A stretch of DNA of 64,000 nt from Cordia subcordata. Taxonomy: Eukaryota > Streptophyta > Magnoliopsida > Boraginales > Cordiaceae. Below are positions 34,173 through 46,369 of the stretch, one piece after another. Below the pieces are notes generated by a model. That model had not been told where the DNA came from. It did not search any database and was given only the letters and a program-made list of their open reading frames with translations. Position numbers and translations under genes: made by a program. The stretch spans positions 6,711,001-6,775,000 of the forward strand of contig JAPTOF010000024.1 in the NCBI GenBank assembly GCA_028554755.1, written 5' to 3'. Positions within the stretch are counted from its first letter, which is position 1, and each line of letters opens with the position of its first letter.

Positions 34173-34376
34173 TGATGTGTGTTTTGACCCACAAGCATGC
34201 AGATCATTTGTGGTATAACGAATACGAGTACGGGTATCATCTCCACAGAGAGGCTACCTTAGTTCAGTCTCTATGTGTTTATGTGCTAAGGACAGCTACG
34301 TATATGTGGGTGCTTTCTTCATGATAGAAGGGAGCTCAAGAAAAGGAAAACTAAACCTAAACTATGGAGGAACTTT
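34173..34376 (-). repeat. GypE 5' LTR, first part
   Basis: Starts TGATGTGTG and matches 28800-29000. It is cut by CopF after ACTTT (34372-34376). The other part is 43263-44675. Confidence 0.92.
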
Positions 34377-36176
34377 TGTTGGTCTGAGTTGCTAATTCTA
34401 TGTCTAATTGATTACCCAATTTTTTTTAAAAAATTAATCAACAATAGTAGCGGAATTTAGCAACTAAACATCTATTACACACATAGGCACAATCACATAA
34501 ACAATATATGTAAAAAAGATGAGATGTAATGTGTCACCCTTAAGTATCATTGATAAAGCCTCCTTACACAATTACCTACCTTGTGCTGGCCTCCTAATGG
34601 TCTTCTCCGCTATAACCAATCACCAATAGTTAGGATGTAGTGTGCTATGTAGTGGGCAAGCACTAATTAGGGATTAATTAAGGTTTAGACTAGGTAATGA
34701 GTGTTCTTGGTGTAACTATGTCAAAAATTCTACATGCACACCAAAGAGAGAATGAGCATCTTATGTTATGTATATCTTCTTGGGTCTTGCCAGTTGCGAT
34801 TATATATAATACATGGCATCCTTAGTAAAGATAAGGTGCTAAGAAAATTATTGTTTCCAATGATGTCCCTTCTTATCTTCTAGAAAAGGAATATTTTCTA
34901 TAGATATGTCTTATCCAAAATATCCCACTTCACACACTATAAATATCTTCCATGTAGGCCCCCCTTATCTAATTAAGACATCCATGAGTTATATTAAGAA
35001 GACCTTGGACAATTAAATCCCTTTATAATTCTAAACTCAAATGTTAATTAAGAAATCCACATAATTAGCCATCCTCAATTAATTACATCCAATTGGAACA
35101 TGACTAGTGGAGGGACTAAAAGACATAACTAACCTTGGCTCATAAAATGACCAAAAATGTCCTCGCCACCACTTTGGCGACATCAAGGCCGCTTTGATCT
35201 TGGTCTATTTCCACCAGAAAACCAAAGCCTCACTCCATGGATAATCACTGGTTAAGCAAGAGCTTGTCACCCTCTCTAGTAACCTTTGTCATTGACCAAC
35301 CGAGTAAAATGACCAAAATGCATCTCTATGTATACCCATAGTCAAGGCTGGTTCATACAAGTACCATTACCTCCAAGACTATCTCTAGAACCTCGGAATC
35401 TCTAGTCCCATATAATGATCATCCATTGGTCATGGATCTCTTGATCTAGGGAGTGACCCATAAGCCAAATGACCAATATACCCTTGAAGGGAGATATCAT
35501 TAATACTAGATTTCTAGTGATTTAATGGACAAATCTAAGGGGGCAAATAGACTCTATTGTTGTATATGCATGTCCCAACTAAATTAGAATACAACACGTA
35601 ACATACGAAGAAGACAATCTTATCACTGAAGACCTCTCTGTATAGCACATTAAAGTGTTACACGCTAACTTAGTTAGTTCACCCACAAATGCTCAAGATT
35701 AAAAGCATTGCTCACTTAGAAGCTGTGAGTATCTCGTCTTCTATATGTGACAATATGTTTCACAGAAGACGTACTCATGGTGGCCCTATCCAATGCATGA
35801 TACACATACTAGGAGCGTAGTTTGAACAACCATCCAATGACCTAGGTAGACCTCCCTCTCAGGGAGACTCGCCCACTATAGCCTTGTCCCGATAGAGTGC
35901 CTAACACTACTATCTGGCTGTGGACCAATTTATAATATCACCAAATTTGGAATTGGACCTACTATGCTTTTAGCCTCACTGTGTACCCAAGTCATTGATT
36001 TATATCATTGGACCTTTATACTTTGCATCAATGCACAAATAGGGAGAATAAGTTGTGTAAAGCTCAATCACATGAACAATATCATAAGCATATTATGTCT
36101 AATATCCAGTAATCATTATGTCTAATATCCAGTAGTCATAATGTGCTTGTGGTCCTTAGGGCATATAATCCCAACA
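34377..36176 (-). repeat. CopF 3' LTR
   Basis: 1800 bp. Related to the CopC LTR by several shared blocks such as the stretch around 35780-35900. A 23-bp tandem duplication (36092-36114 and 36115-36137, one difference) is present only in this LTR. Confidence 0.9.
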
Positions 36177-38800
36177 ATCTCCCACTTATATTAAAGATCA
36201 CAACCTCCAAATCGAGTTCCCAAATGACTCAATTTGTGTGGCAAACATCTTCCCCAAGAGTCATGTCTCATGGGCACACATAGTTTTCACTACGGTTATC
36301 TAATCTTCCTTCGAGTGACTCAATACACAATCTTCCATTCTCTAAAAGATACTAGGATATGTGCAAATCCACTTGCCTAGGGACATTGGTCTAATATTTT
36401 AACTAATATCTACTATCATTGCTCACCGCAATAGCAGATATCTAGTTCTATTATTTAGCATGTAGTTTGTAAAGTTTTCACTGCACTAAAGCACATAATG
36501 GTTTACAATGTCTTCTTTATCCCTATGGGTATCAAACAGCCCTCAAAGGAGGCAAAAACTCTCCTTTGGAATATTGTATGTTATTCTAAGCTAAGACCAA
36601 TTTAATATAGAAACACAAGACAGAGTTAACCTTTACTATATATCTGTTATCTTCTTTGTGCACCCATGGTCCATCAATATCTTGATCAAAACAAAGACTT
36701 ATTTTTTTTATAAGATTTGATTCCATTTACTCGATGTTCGTCTAAGCCTCTAAGAGGACTTCTTAGGTAGTACAAGCCATATAATCTCTGCATCTAGCAA
36801 TGCACTTGTTTGATTACAAATCCAGATGAATTCGTCAAACTTTTCACTCAAGAAAAGCTATCTTGACAAATATCTTTGATATCTTACTATCACTTAGATA
36901 AATGCTAGCAATGGAGTCACTTAATGGACCTTAGCATGGCTTTTTAGATAGAAGGTTTTCTCATAATAGATCCTTTTCTTTCTGAGTATAACCCCTCACT
37001 ATCCAACCTTGCTATGAAGCTTTCAACCTTCCCATTAGCTCTATTTTTGTTCCTTGTAAACCCAACTGCATCCTACGAGTTTTACCTCTTTAGAAACAGC
37101 TACAAGAATCAAGACATAATTAGAGTAAGAAACTCTTAGTCATTTGCTATGCATCAATGGCAAACATCTAACTGCTTCATCGTTTCTAGTGAGCACTACA
37201 ATGCAAAACTTTGGGAACTTGTCAAAAGGACTTTCTAGAGCATTTATTAGGTTACATAGTAATCATCCCACTATAATAAGACTCTGGGTGTAATAATGAT
37301 AACATATAACACTCTTCCCTTTTCAAGATGGTATAGATTTATCTGAAGACCAAAAGATCACTTATAGAACAAATCCAAATTCTGGTAAGTACTGAATCAT
37401 CTATCATTCTCTAAGTATCTAGCTTGCTCCTTAAATTGATATGTAATTTTGCGTCGAATCTAAAAGGATATATCAAAAAACAACACATCTTTAACCTTTG
37501 GTTCCATCCATCAAGGACACTAAACACATTAGCTGGAATATTACAAATATGGAACATAGCTCAAACAAAGTTTGTGCTATAACCATATTTCTCGTAATGT
37601 CCCATGTTACCTTAAACAACACTGAATAGAAGATGTAAACTGTTATCTCAAAATCACGCTCCCACTAAGACATAGTCAGTGATATAGAAAATGTCATGAG
37701 CCTTTCCACGTCTTCAAATGTTCAATTTCTCTACTCATCTACACCATTTTCGTTGCAAGGAAAATCTTGATAAAGATTACTGAGTGACAATCCGTAATCT
37801 ATAAGGTGTTTCTCAAATTCACATGTAAGGCATATTCCACTTTGATTAGGATTAAAGAGGTTTTAATGTATTCATCTAATTTCTACTCCACCTTAGTCTC
37901 AAACCACTAAAGACTTATGTAATATCAGATGATCACATCTGTATCCTTGTGCAATCTCTAGTCAAAACTAGTACTTAAAACCTTGCAAACTAGTTATCTC
38001 ATGGAACCTCATACATTAATGTGAACCAATTTCTAACACTTTCCAAACTCCTTGTCACCTAGAGAAGAAGGTACCTTTGCAGGTCGTCTTTTATAGACAA
38101 GACCATTGGAAGTTATATCTTCGAGATCTAGTAAGTTGTGAAGCCCATATTCAACTAACTTCTTATCATGCTCTTGGACTAGATGTCTCTTAGGCAAGAT
38201 TAAAAGTTATGACCTCGAACTCTTTATCAATCCTTAGACAAAAAGTCTTAAGCTCGAGTATGTCCAAAGTGTTACTGGTTGGAGAAAATATCCTTTTTGG
38301 ATCAAATATACTCTATATCATGTAGTGATAGTGTAATAGGATATTGTTAAACCATTATGTATTCTACCAAACGACAAACATTTCCATGCCTACTGATATT
38401 GAAACTAGAATGGAAATAAGATGTCTACGAAGTATAGAACAAAGTTCTTTCTCATGTTCAGAACATAAATATTAACATGAATATCCAAACACTATACAAC
38501 TCTTATTGCAAAAGCCTATACTTTGCTTTGCTGCGCACTTTAAAAAAAAGCTTCTTCACTTTTTATCCATATCTCTTGAAACCTCTACTACAGATGGTAG
38601 TTATGGTCATTGGCTCAGGGCCTGCCCACAAGAAGAACCAACCACCATAAGGGTTTCACCATGAGAAGTGAAGCTTATATCTTTCTAATACTTGGTTAAG
38701 CATATGAGACAATGCATCCGCTAGTGCTCTTACAGGCTGCACTAGAAACATTTCCTTTTGGGTTTGTCATCTGCTACCTTCTATTGTTTCTTTTGAGGAC
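36177..38800 (-). pseudogene. CopF pol remnant
   Basis: Very decayed, with no long frame. By comparison with CopC, FDQDIDGPWVHK is readable at about 36655-36700, equivalent to FDQNIDEPCVYK in CopC, and GYTQKE at about 36985-37005, the reverse transcriptase start motif. The C-terminal RNase H end lies next to the polypurine tract near 36195-36260. The integrase and protease between 37100 and 38800 are assumed from position; I cannot identify their motifs. Confidence 0.7.
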
Positions 38801-39600
38801 TTGCATTTTGTTGTTGCTCAACGCTATCCAACTACCTTTTTCCATGTTCTAATTGTTTCTCTTATCACTGGACTAAAAGTACCAAAAGGTTTAACTTTAG
38901 GAATGGAAACTTGGGTCTCTTGTCGAATGACCGACTCTATTTTCTAAAGCTTCTTCATTAAATTAGAAAGGTTCATCAGCTTGAACTTATTGAAGGATTT
39001 AGGTAGTCTCTTGAGTATTATCTCAACATGAGTTGTAGTGTTAATTTGAGCATTTAGGATCTCAATAATACTGAAGTTATCCATCAACTAGAGCATATGC
39101 TCTGTGATAGATTCCTCTTCTACCATCCTAGAATTCATGATCTCTCTCATAGCCGCTTGCCTAGTTAGCTTGCTTATGTGTTTGAACATCTCAAACAATA
39201 AGATCATGATTTTACAACAGTCCTTATACCCTCATGCTGTATCAGTTGACTGTCGGATAAAGAGGCTAATATATATAGCACTTGGCCATAGTATTAGCCC
39301 TCATCCAACTCAGCATCTTGCTGGGTATTAGTAGAACCAATCCCTATCCAAGGATAGGATTAGGTAAGGACCAACTTATACCTATCCTTGTTGCGTACGT
39401 TGTCCAAGATCCTCTTCCAATGAACATAGTTTGGCTAGTTAACTTATTCTTGAAGAGAATACCTATCAAACCACTAGTGGAACTGCATGACATTTTACTA
39501 GATACACACATAATAATATCGCAAATGAATGAGTAAAATATTATGATATAAGTATGAAATGTATGTAACAGTGGAAAATAACATACATTAAACCTTTTTA
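38801..39600 (-). pseudogene. CopF gag remnant
   Basis: The reading AAMREIMNSRMVEEE at about 39115-39160 and LMDNFSIIEILNAQIN at about 39030-39085, then VEIILKRLPKSFNKFKLM, match the CopC gag (REIMNQRMVE, MMDCFNTAEILGANID, VDMILETLPSSYTQFKL) in order. No intact frame remains. Confidence 0.8.
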
Positions 39601-41521
39601 CATTGTTTTCCATTTAGTAGATAAACCCTTAAATTACTATAATGTAACAATGTCTCAACCTTATCACTCAAACTCTATGGATGCCATGGCCAAACTAGTG
39701 AATAGTTGAGTTAGGCTTTAACCTATTTCAATAATGCTTATCTAGATAGACACTATCTAACGGCATCCAATCACTGGTTTGTTTGGCTTCTCAAATTGCC
39801 TTGGGGTCTCTACCAATGGGGTGGCCGAACCCATGATTTGAGTTGAGTGTTAATAACCATTTCTTAATGTTCATTCCTCATTATGTCTAGATTTGAGCCA
39901 TTCGACGGTGTAGTGACTTTCATCCATATACCATGAGACAATTCATGATGAAGAACTCCACAAACTAGGTGGCTGACCTTCACCAACGCCCTTATGAATG
40001 AACACATTAAGTCCACCTTGCTAAATCTAGGTGATTGTGACACCCTCCAATAGGAAGGTTAATGCCAATTACCCTTAGTGTGAACCAGACATGGAAGGCC
40101 ATGGGGTTTCCATTCTCCTCTCCCACTTAATATTTTGACCTTAAGGGTTTTTTTCTATTGATCTTGGTCCCATATGTTTTAGATCTAAACACTACCTCTG
40201 AATCAAAAGAACTCGGAATGTTCTTGACTTGAGTCCTCTAATAGGGTAGCTACTTTTGTCAACATCCCATAAAGCGATCCTTAGTAAAGAACTCTATCGA
40301 CAGGATGGCCGAACTCACTAACACTTTTTATGCTTTAAGATTCAACTTTGTGTTTCTAAAACAAACATTTCATGGTATTCAAATGGATTCGACTTAATCT
40401 TGGGCTTTTAATAAACCGGTAGATTGGCAACTTGACTTTCTCTATTAGATATGGTACTTTGACTTTAGTTCTAAACACTCCCTTTGAATTAAAATTCACT
40501 TTGTGTTTACCAAGTCATATCCATACCAAAATAGAAAGTCAAACCTAAATCCGAATTATGAAATCCTTAAGTTGGCGCGCTTAAGTTTCTCGATAAGTCC
40601 ATTGGTTAATTAGTGTCGCAAACAACTAGTATCCCTATCCAATTTTATGCATTGCTCTTTAGGATCTCTAATTACCATACAATTAGCCTAAATAATCTCG
40701 AGGGACTTATCAAACTCCAGCTAAACAAAATCCAAATGTTAGCCAATTTTAAACCCTACTTGGGTAGACATGTTGCTATATGATCACATCTCTATAATCC
40801 AAACATACAATCAAACATGCATATAAATATTGCATAATAAACATGCATATCATAATTAAATGGTCCCCAATCGATGGTTCCCTGTAAATTAGCCCTAGGC
40901 TCAAAGCCCAAAGCAATTGGATTGCCGAAACAAGCTTCTGTTGCAAAACTGCTCTAATCATTCGAGCTTTGCACTCCTACTGGTCAATTGAACCGGTCGA
41001 CCAGTTCATCCAGAATGTCAACTTCTTTTGCCGGTCGAGCAAAGCCTTTTGCCGGTGGTCGACCAACAGTTATAGAATGCTTTCAATTTCAACTGGTTAA
41101 GCCTCGAACTCTCATTGTTGACCTAGCTGGTCGATTACTACCTCCAGATGTGCTTTGAACATCATGCACAATAATGTTTTTGGATCTGAATCGAAACATT
41201 ACAAGGAATTACATAGAAAATCAACCTATACAAGCTTCATGTATCAAAAGAAACACAAATTTGGCCACAAAATACAAGTCATTTCCTATTCCTATGCTTC
41301 TTTCAAATAGATGCTACATTAACTTTCTATGCAAGAAAATAAATCCATACATTTGAGCCATCGATTAGGACCAAAATCACACATAAGCTACAACCACAAA
41401 GGTTAGCCCACTACAAACACACCAAGAAAACACACAAATCTCACCACTCATGAGATATTTCACATCTAAAAGCTATTGTTTACGTGTTCTAGGCCATTAA
41501 TAATGTGTATAATAGGCACTT
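39601..41521 (-). other. CopF leader
   Basis: Equivalent to the CopC leader. It contains three sites related to the CopC leader hairpin (39810-39830, 39957-39971, 40289-40314) and a palindrome cluster with GGTCGACC at 40995-41002 and 41057-41064. No gene seen; the frame at 41174-41356 has no recognisable domain. Confidence 0.8.
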
Positions 41522-41534
41522 ATCTCTGATACCA
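41522..41534 (-). promoter_or_regulatory. CopF primer binding site, tRNA-Met type
   Basis: In element sense TGGTATCAGAGAT directly after the 5' LTR. Confidence 0.92.
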
Positions 41535-41536
41535 CT

Positions 41537-43262
41537 TGTTAGACTAGGTTGCTAATACAATGCCTAGTTGATCCAAATTTTTTTAAAAAAAAATCCACAA
41601 TGTAGCTGAATGTAGCAACTAAACATCTATTATACACATCTGCACAGTCACATAAACAATATGTATAAAGAAGATGACATGTAGTGTGTCACCCTTGATG
41701 TGTAGTGTCATTGATGGAGCCTCCTTATACAATGGTCTTCTCTGCAATAATCAATCGCCAGTAGCTAGGATGTAGTGTGCTATGTAGTGGGCAAACACTG
41801 ATTTGGGATTAATTAAGGTTTAGGCTAGGTAGAGAGTGTTCTTAGTGTAACTGTGTGAAAAATTTTGCACACACACCAAAGAGAAAGATGAACTTCTTAT
41901 GTTATTTATATCTTCTTGGGTCTTGCCCATTGCCACTATATGTAGTACATGGCAACCTTAGTAAAGATAAGCTGCTAGGAAAGTTATTGTTTCCAATAAT
42001 GCCTCTCCTTATCTTCTAGAAAAGGAATATTCTCTGTGAATAAGTCTTATCCAAAATATCCCATTTCACTCTATATAATATCTTTCATTTGGGCCTCGCT
42101 TATCTAATTAAAACATCCATGAGTTATATTAAGATGACCCAGATAATTAAATCCCTTCTTAATTCTAAATTGAAATCTTAATTAATCAATTCATATAATT
42201 AGCCATCCTCAATTAATTATATCTAATTTGAACATGACTAGTTGAGGGACCAAAAGACATAATTATTCTTGTCTCCGAAAATGACCAAAAATGTTCTCTT
42301 CATTGCTTTGGCAACGTCAAGGCCATTTTAATTTCTATCTATTTCTACCAGAAGACCAAAGTTGCATCCAAGGATAATCATTGACTAAGTAGGAACTTGT
42401 TACCCACTCTAGTGACATCATGACCAAAATGCCCCTCTATGTATACCCATAGTCAAGGTCAATCCAAACAAGTACCATCACCTCTAAGGCTATATTTGGA
42501 ACCTTGAAAATCCCAATCACATATAATGATCATTTAATTGTCCCAGTTTTCTTGATCTAGGGAGCGACCCATAAGCCAAATGATTGATATACTCCTAAAG
42601 GGCAATATCAATAGTAATAGATTTCTAGTGGTCAAGTGGACAAATCCAAGGGGGCATATAGACTCTGTTGTTGCATAAGCATGTCCTAACTAAATTAGAA
42701 TACAACACCCAACATAAGAGGTAGACAATCTTATCACCCAAGGCCTCTTCTTATGGAACATTAAAGTGTTGTACCCTAACTTCGTCAACTTATCCATAGA
42801 TTCTCAAGATTAAGAGCATTGGTTGCTCGAAAGCTATGAGTATCTCGTCTTCTATACGTAACGGTACGATTTTCAAAAGACATACTTATGGTGGCCCTGT
42901 CTAATGCATGATATGCCCTAGGAGTGTAGTCCAAAAAACCATCTAATGACCTAGATAGATCACCTTTTCAAAGAGACTTGCCCACTATAGCCTTGTCCTA
43001 GTAGAGTACCCAACACTACAATCTGACTATGGACTAATTTATGATATCACCAAATCCAAAATTGGACCTAATATACGTCTAGCCTCACTGTGCACCCAAG
43101 TCATTGATCTATATCATTGAACCTTCATACTCTGCATTAATGCATAAATGGGGAGAATACGACATGCTAAGCTCAATCATATAAACAATATCATGAGTGT
43201 ATTATGTCTAGTATGCAATAATCACCATGTGCTTATGGTGTTTAGGGTATACAATCCCAACA
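41537..43262 (-). repeat. CopF 5' LTR
   Basis: 1726 bp, alignable over its length with 34377-36176 but with many substitutions and indels. No frame of interest. Confidence 0.9.
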
Positions 43263-44675
43263 ATTATAGGTGTCAAGCTAAGGAAGGAAAACTCTATAAG
43301 GTAGAAAGGGACCTCAGGTGATTGTATTGCAACAAGAATCGGGCTATAGTAACAGATTACATCTACCTAGAGCTAAGGACTTCTATTATTGTTATGTTCA
43401 TTAAGGGTCTCTTAACCAATACTAGTGGTTCAACCTATTAGCTGGGTTTAAAGCTAAAGGAATCCCTCCTAGCCTATGCAATCTATGCTTAGAACTTATC
43501 CTTTTGGTTTGGTTTAAAGCCAAAGACGAGCACTTAAACACTACATGACATTAAGGCTCGATTAACCAAAACTAACGTGGGTGATGGATACTCTAGTCTA
43601 GGTTAACTTATCCTCTTGGCTAGGTTTAAAGCCAAGGACGAGCACCTAAACTTGACTAAGCATAGCATGTAACCTATTAACTAGTTTAAAGCTAAAACCT
43701 ACTCTACTAAGCAAAGACATGAATTAAGCACAATCCAATAACACCCATATGAGTAGATAAAAGCATTTAAAGGGCAAATAATACTTGTATATTCACTTAG
43801 GCATTTTAACAAACACATAGACATATTTGATTTTCAATACACAGACATATTGAATCATGCCATAGATTTATATAAACAAAAATGTATTAAGAGCAAAAGA
43901 TATACACAAATCCTTTATTCAAAGGCCTAATTTAATATACAACGTCAATAAATCCTCGATCTATCTCAATTACAAAGCATATTTACAATAATAAGAAAAG
44001 GAATAAGAAACTCCCCTTCAAAGCTTCACTCAAATCCAAAGCAAAACCATTGAATCCTTTGTTACAAGTTTCAATCCTAGCATGGTTTGGTGTGGGATGG
44101 TTGTTTTCGTGTTTGGTGAAGTGGGTAAAGGTGAGGGTTTATTAGGGTTTTAAGAAATAAAAGTTCCTCACCTTTAAAATTGCTGAAAATCAAGCTTTAT
44201 AGATTGCTTTAGCGCACTCTCAGTCCACTTTCGAGAAGAGGAGGACCGACTTAACATGGATACTTCCTAACTTGGCCACTCTATTGAGCCTGTCGACCAG
44301 CCTAGTCGAGAGGGTGATCAGCCTCTCTATACTTATGCTCAAATTTTGCTCAATTTGGTCCTCATCTTCTCCGCTTGCTTCGTGCTTATTCTAGGGGGTT
44401 TTCAAATGGCTTTTTCTTCGTTTCTTCTCCTTCAAATCAAACCTAGGTTTTCTCCTTGATCTACGCATCATCATTTTAGGCTCAAGTGCTTCTCCCAAAA
44501 TGTGCCTAAAACACAAAATAAGGCACTTAGTGTTGCATTTATGTGTTTTGACTACTTATGCACAAATATCACTAATAGTGCACAAATGCAACCCTAATGC
44601 ACTCAATTATGCTGAAAACACCCTAAAAAATGTATGTAAACAATATATACAAACATATACAAATCACACACATCA
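43263..44675 (-). repeat. GypE 5' LTR, second part
   Basis: Resumes at the point matching 29015 of the 3' LTR and ends CACACATCA. Hairpin sites at 43438-43457, 43504-43523, 43616-43635 and 43677-43695. A GTCGAC site survives at 44292-44297. TATA-like CTATAAAGC on the minus strand lies near 44192-44205. Confidence 0.92.
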
Positions 44676-45559
44676 TTGATGATATTGTTTTGACTAGTAG
44701 CTCACTTTTGTTGATTTTTCAATTCATCCACACTCTTACTCATACCTTTGCCATGAGTAAGACGTAGGTGATCTTTATTACTTCCTAGGTATCCAGGTGA
44801 AGCATACCTCTACTTCCTTCTTCTTGTCTCAAGCGAAATACATCACTAATATTCTTCATAGATTCTCTATGCAAAATGCCAAACTAGTCAAAACCCCTTT
44901 ACCCTCCAAATCCCAGCCCTTATTAGTAGGTCCAACAAAATTTAGAAGTATGGTGGAAGGTTTGCAATACCTAATGCTGATTCATCTAAAAAATATTATA
45001 CTATTAATCTAGTTAGCCAATATAAATGTGCCCTTCATACTTCTCTCTTGCAAATTATTAAAAGAATTTTCAGGTACTTGTATGGCACACTTGATGAAGG
45101 ACTTTTCTTTCATACGACACCACAACCCTCTTTTGTTGCCTATGTCGATGTAGATTGAGTAGAGTGTCCTAATTGTCACTACTCCATGATTGGCTATGCC
45201 ATCTATCTTGGTTCCTTCCTTATTTCCTAGCAATCCAAGAAGTAACCTACGATTGCTTATTCTAGTGCCAAGGTCAAATACAGAGCCTTAGCTTATGAAT
45301 TTGTAGAAATATATTAGATTCAACAATTGCTTTGTGACTTGTGTGTTGTTCTTTCATCTCCTATAGTATTGTATTGTGACAATATTTTTGGTGCATATCT
45401 CTTGGCTAAGCTTGTTCTTCATGTCTGCATGAAGCATGTTAAGATTGATTTTCACCTTATTTGAGAAAAGATTACTGAAGGTGATGTTGTTGTTTGGTAT
45501 GTTCCTACTGCTTCACAGGTTGCTAACATACTAACAAAAGCCTTAGCATTGGGACATTA
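44676..45559 (+). pseudogene. CopD reverse transcriptase end and RNase H remnant
   Basis: Starts with DIVLTSS, the second half of YVDDI, directly after GypE. The frame at 44797-45012 has KHTSTSFFLSQAKYITNILH, FSMQNAKLVKTPLPSKS and FRSMVEGLQYL, the copia connection. RNase H follows in pieces: IIKRIFRYLYGTLDEGLFF, then YSMIGYAIYLGS, AKVKYRALAYE, VLYCDN, KHVKIDFHLI, and VANILTKAL ending near 45558. Four or more stops are visible. Confidence 0.9.
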
Positions 45560-45606
45560 ATAAGATCTTAATGCCAATCTTCATGTGTAGTTATCTACTC
45601 CCTATT

Positions 45607-45812
45607 TAGATTGAGGGGATATTAGGGCACAGCATATAGTGTATATATGTAAAGGATATAATTGTAACCTTGTACATCTTTTGGTATTATAAATATATAT
45701 CAAGCACCCTCATTAGGAAGGCACACGAGTGATCACATCTATACAATGGACTCTGCTCTTTTACGTGTTTCTTGTTAACTTATTTATTCCACCGTCAACT
45801 TTTGAATTAACA
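45607..45812 (+). repeat. CopD polypurine tract and short 3' LTR
   Basis: A purine tract (TTGAGGGGA, 45611-45619) is followed by a putative LTR of about 193 bp from 45620 to 45812, starting TATTAGGG (TG changed to TA) and ending ATTAACA. A TATA-like TATAAATATATATC lies inside. The 5' copy is outside the window, so the ends are inferred from family form. Confidence 0.6.
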
Positions 45813-46143
45813 CATTACACATATAACCACCACAAGCAATAACCAAAAATTTTTGTTAACTTCTAAAGTTGTACTTCTCATATGGGATGTTAACTTCCAT
45901 ATGATTTTTCTTTTTTTTTTTTGGGCTAAATAAGCAACGACTTGTATTAATACCAAAAAATACACATCATGACCTAATTGTAAGGAATGTTTTGCCCATA
46001 ATGTGCTCGTCATATTGCTCATTGATCTATAATTTATGTAAATTAGGAGTTTTACCTAACTTTGAAGTATAGATATGTAAATATTTACAATGCCATTATA
46101 ATTTGCATATAATACCCATGAGGCCTATCCTACAACGTAAGCC
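45813..46143. other. Unassigned A/T-rich stretch between CopD and CopG
   Basis: No gene. By position it could be the 3' LTR of CopG, but without a partner copy I cannot show this. It includes a 7-bp inverted repeat ACGTAAG/CTTACGT at about 46136-46150 and a T run near 45908-45923. Confidence 0.4.
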
Positions 46144-46369
46144 TTACGTATACAAATAACAACCCTCCACAAGTGGGTGGTGGGAAACTATTGGCAACTT
46201 GGTTCTCGATAGCTCAATTTGTGGATAACAAAGTGGCTTGGTAAAGAAGTCAGCAAGTTGAGAATCTATAGAGATACAAATGGAATGTGTCATTGTGAAG
46301 GCTTTCGTGCACAAAATGAATATCTATCTTAATATACTTGGTTTTATTGTGAATAACCAAATTAGATGC
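46144..46369 (-). pseudogene. CopG: copia RNase H C-terminal fragment, left of GypH
   Basis: Read on the minus strand, ASNLVIHNKTKYIKIDIHFVHE is followed, after a frame change, by SQLADFFTKPLCYPQIELSR and a stop at 46144-46146. This is the end of a copia RNase H. GypH interrupts it at 46370 and the preceding part is at 53840-54300. Confidence 0.88.

Larger units (their letters stand above)
34377..43262 (-). mobile_element. CopF: decayed Ty1/copia element related to CopC
   Basis: LTRs are 34377-36176 and 41537-43262, starting TGTT and ending CCCAACA on the plus strand. A polypurine tract (minus TATAAGTGGGAGAT, 36177-36190) and a primer site (41522-41534) set the minus orientation. Flanks ACTTT (34372-34376) and ATTAT (43263-43267) are each one change from ACTAT, the sequence at the empty site in the other GypE LTR, so the duplication has mutated. 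Pieces of gag and reverse transcriptase match CopC. The LTRs are clearly diverged, so the element is much older than CopC. Confidence 0.92.
28800..44675 (-). mobile_element. GypE: non-autonomous gypsy-type element, split by CopF
   Basis: LTRs are 28800-30395 and 34173-34376 plus 43263-44675. The target duplication TTGAT is at 28795-28799 and 44676-44680. A tRNA-Asp-type primer site (34150-34166) and a polypurine tract (30396-30425) fix the minus orientation. The internal region is only 3.8 kb and holds one ORF related to that of GypB. CopF sits in its 5' LTR. The two LTRs differ more than those of GypB, so it is older. Confidence 0.93.
25382..45812 (+). mobile_element. CopD: old Ty1/copia element split by GypA and GypE
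   Basis: Copia coding remnants run from near the gag start (25453) to the reverse transcriptase (28799), resume exactly at 44676, and end with RNase H and a short 3' LTR (45620-45812). GypA cut it near the gag start, so its 5' LTR must lie left of GypA, outside the window. It resembles copia elements with short LTRs (Retrofit-like, by motif memory). Many stops and frameshifts show it is the oldest layer here. Confidence 0.9.
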
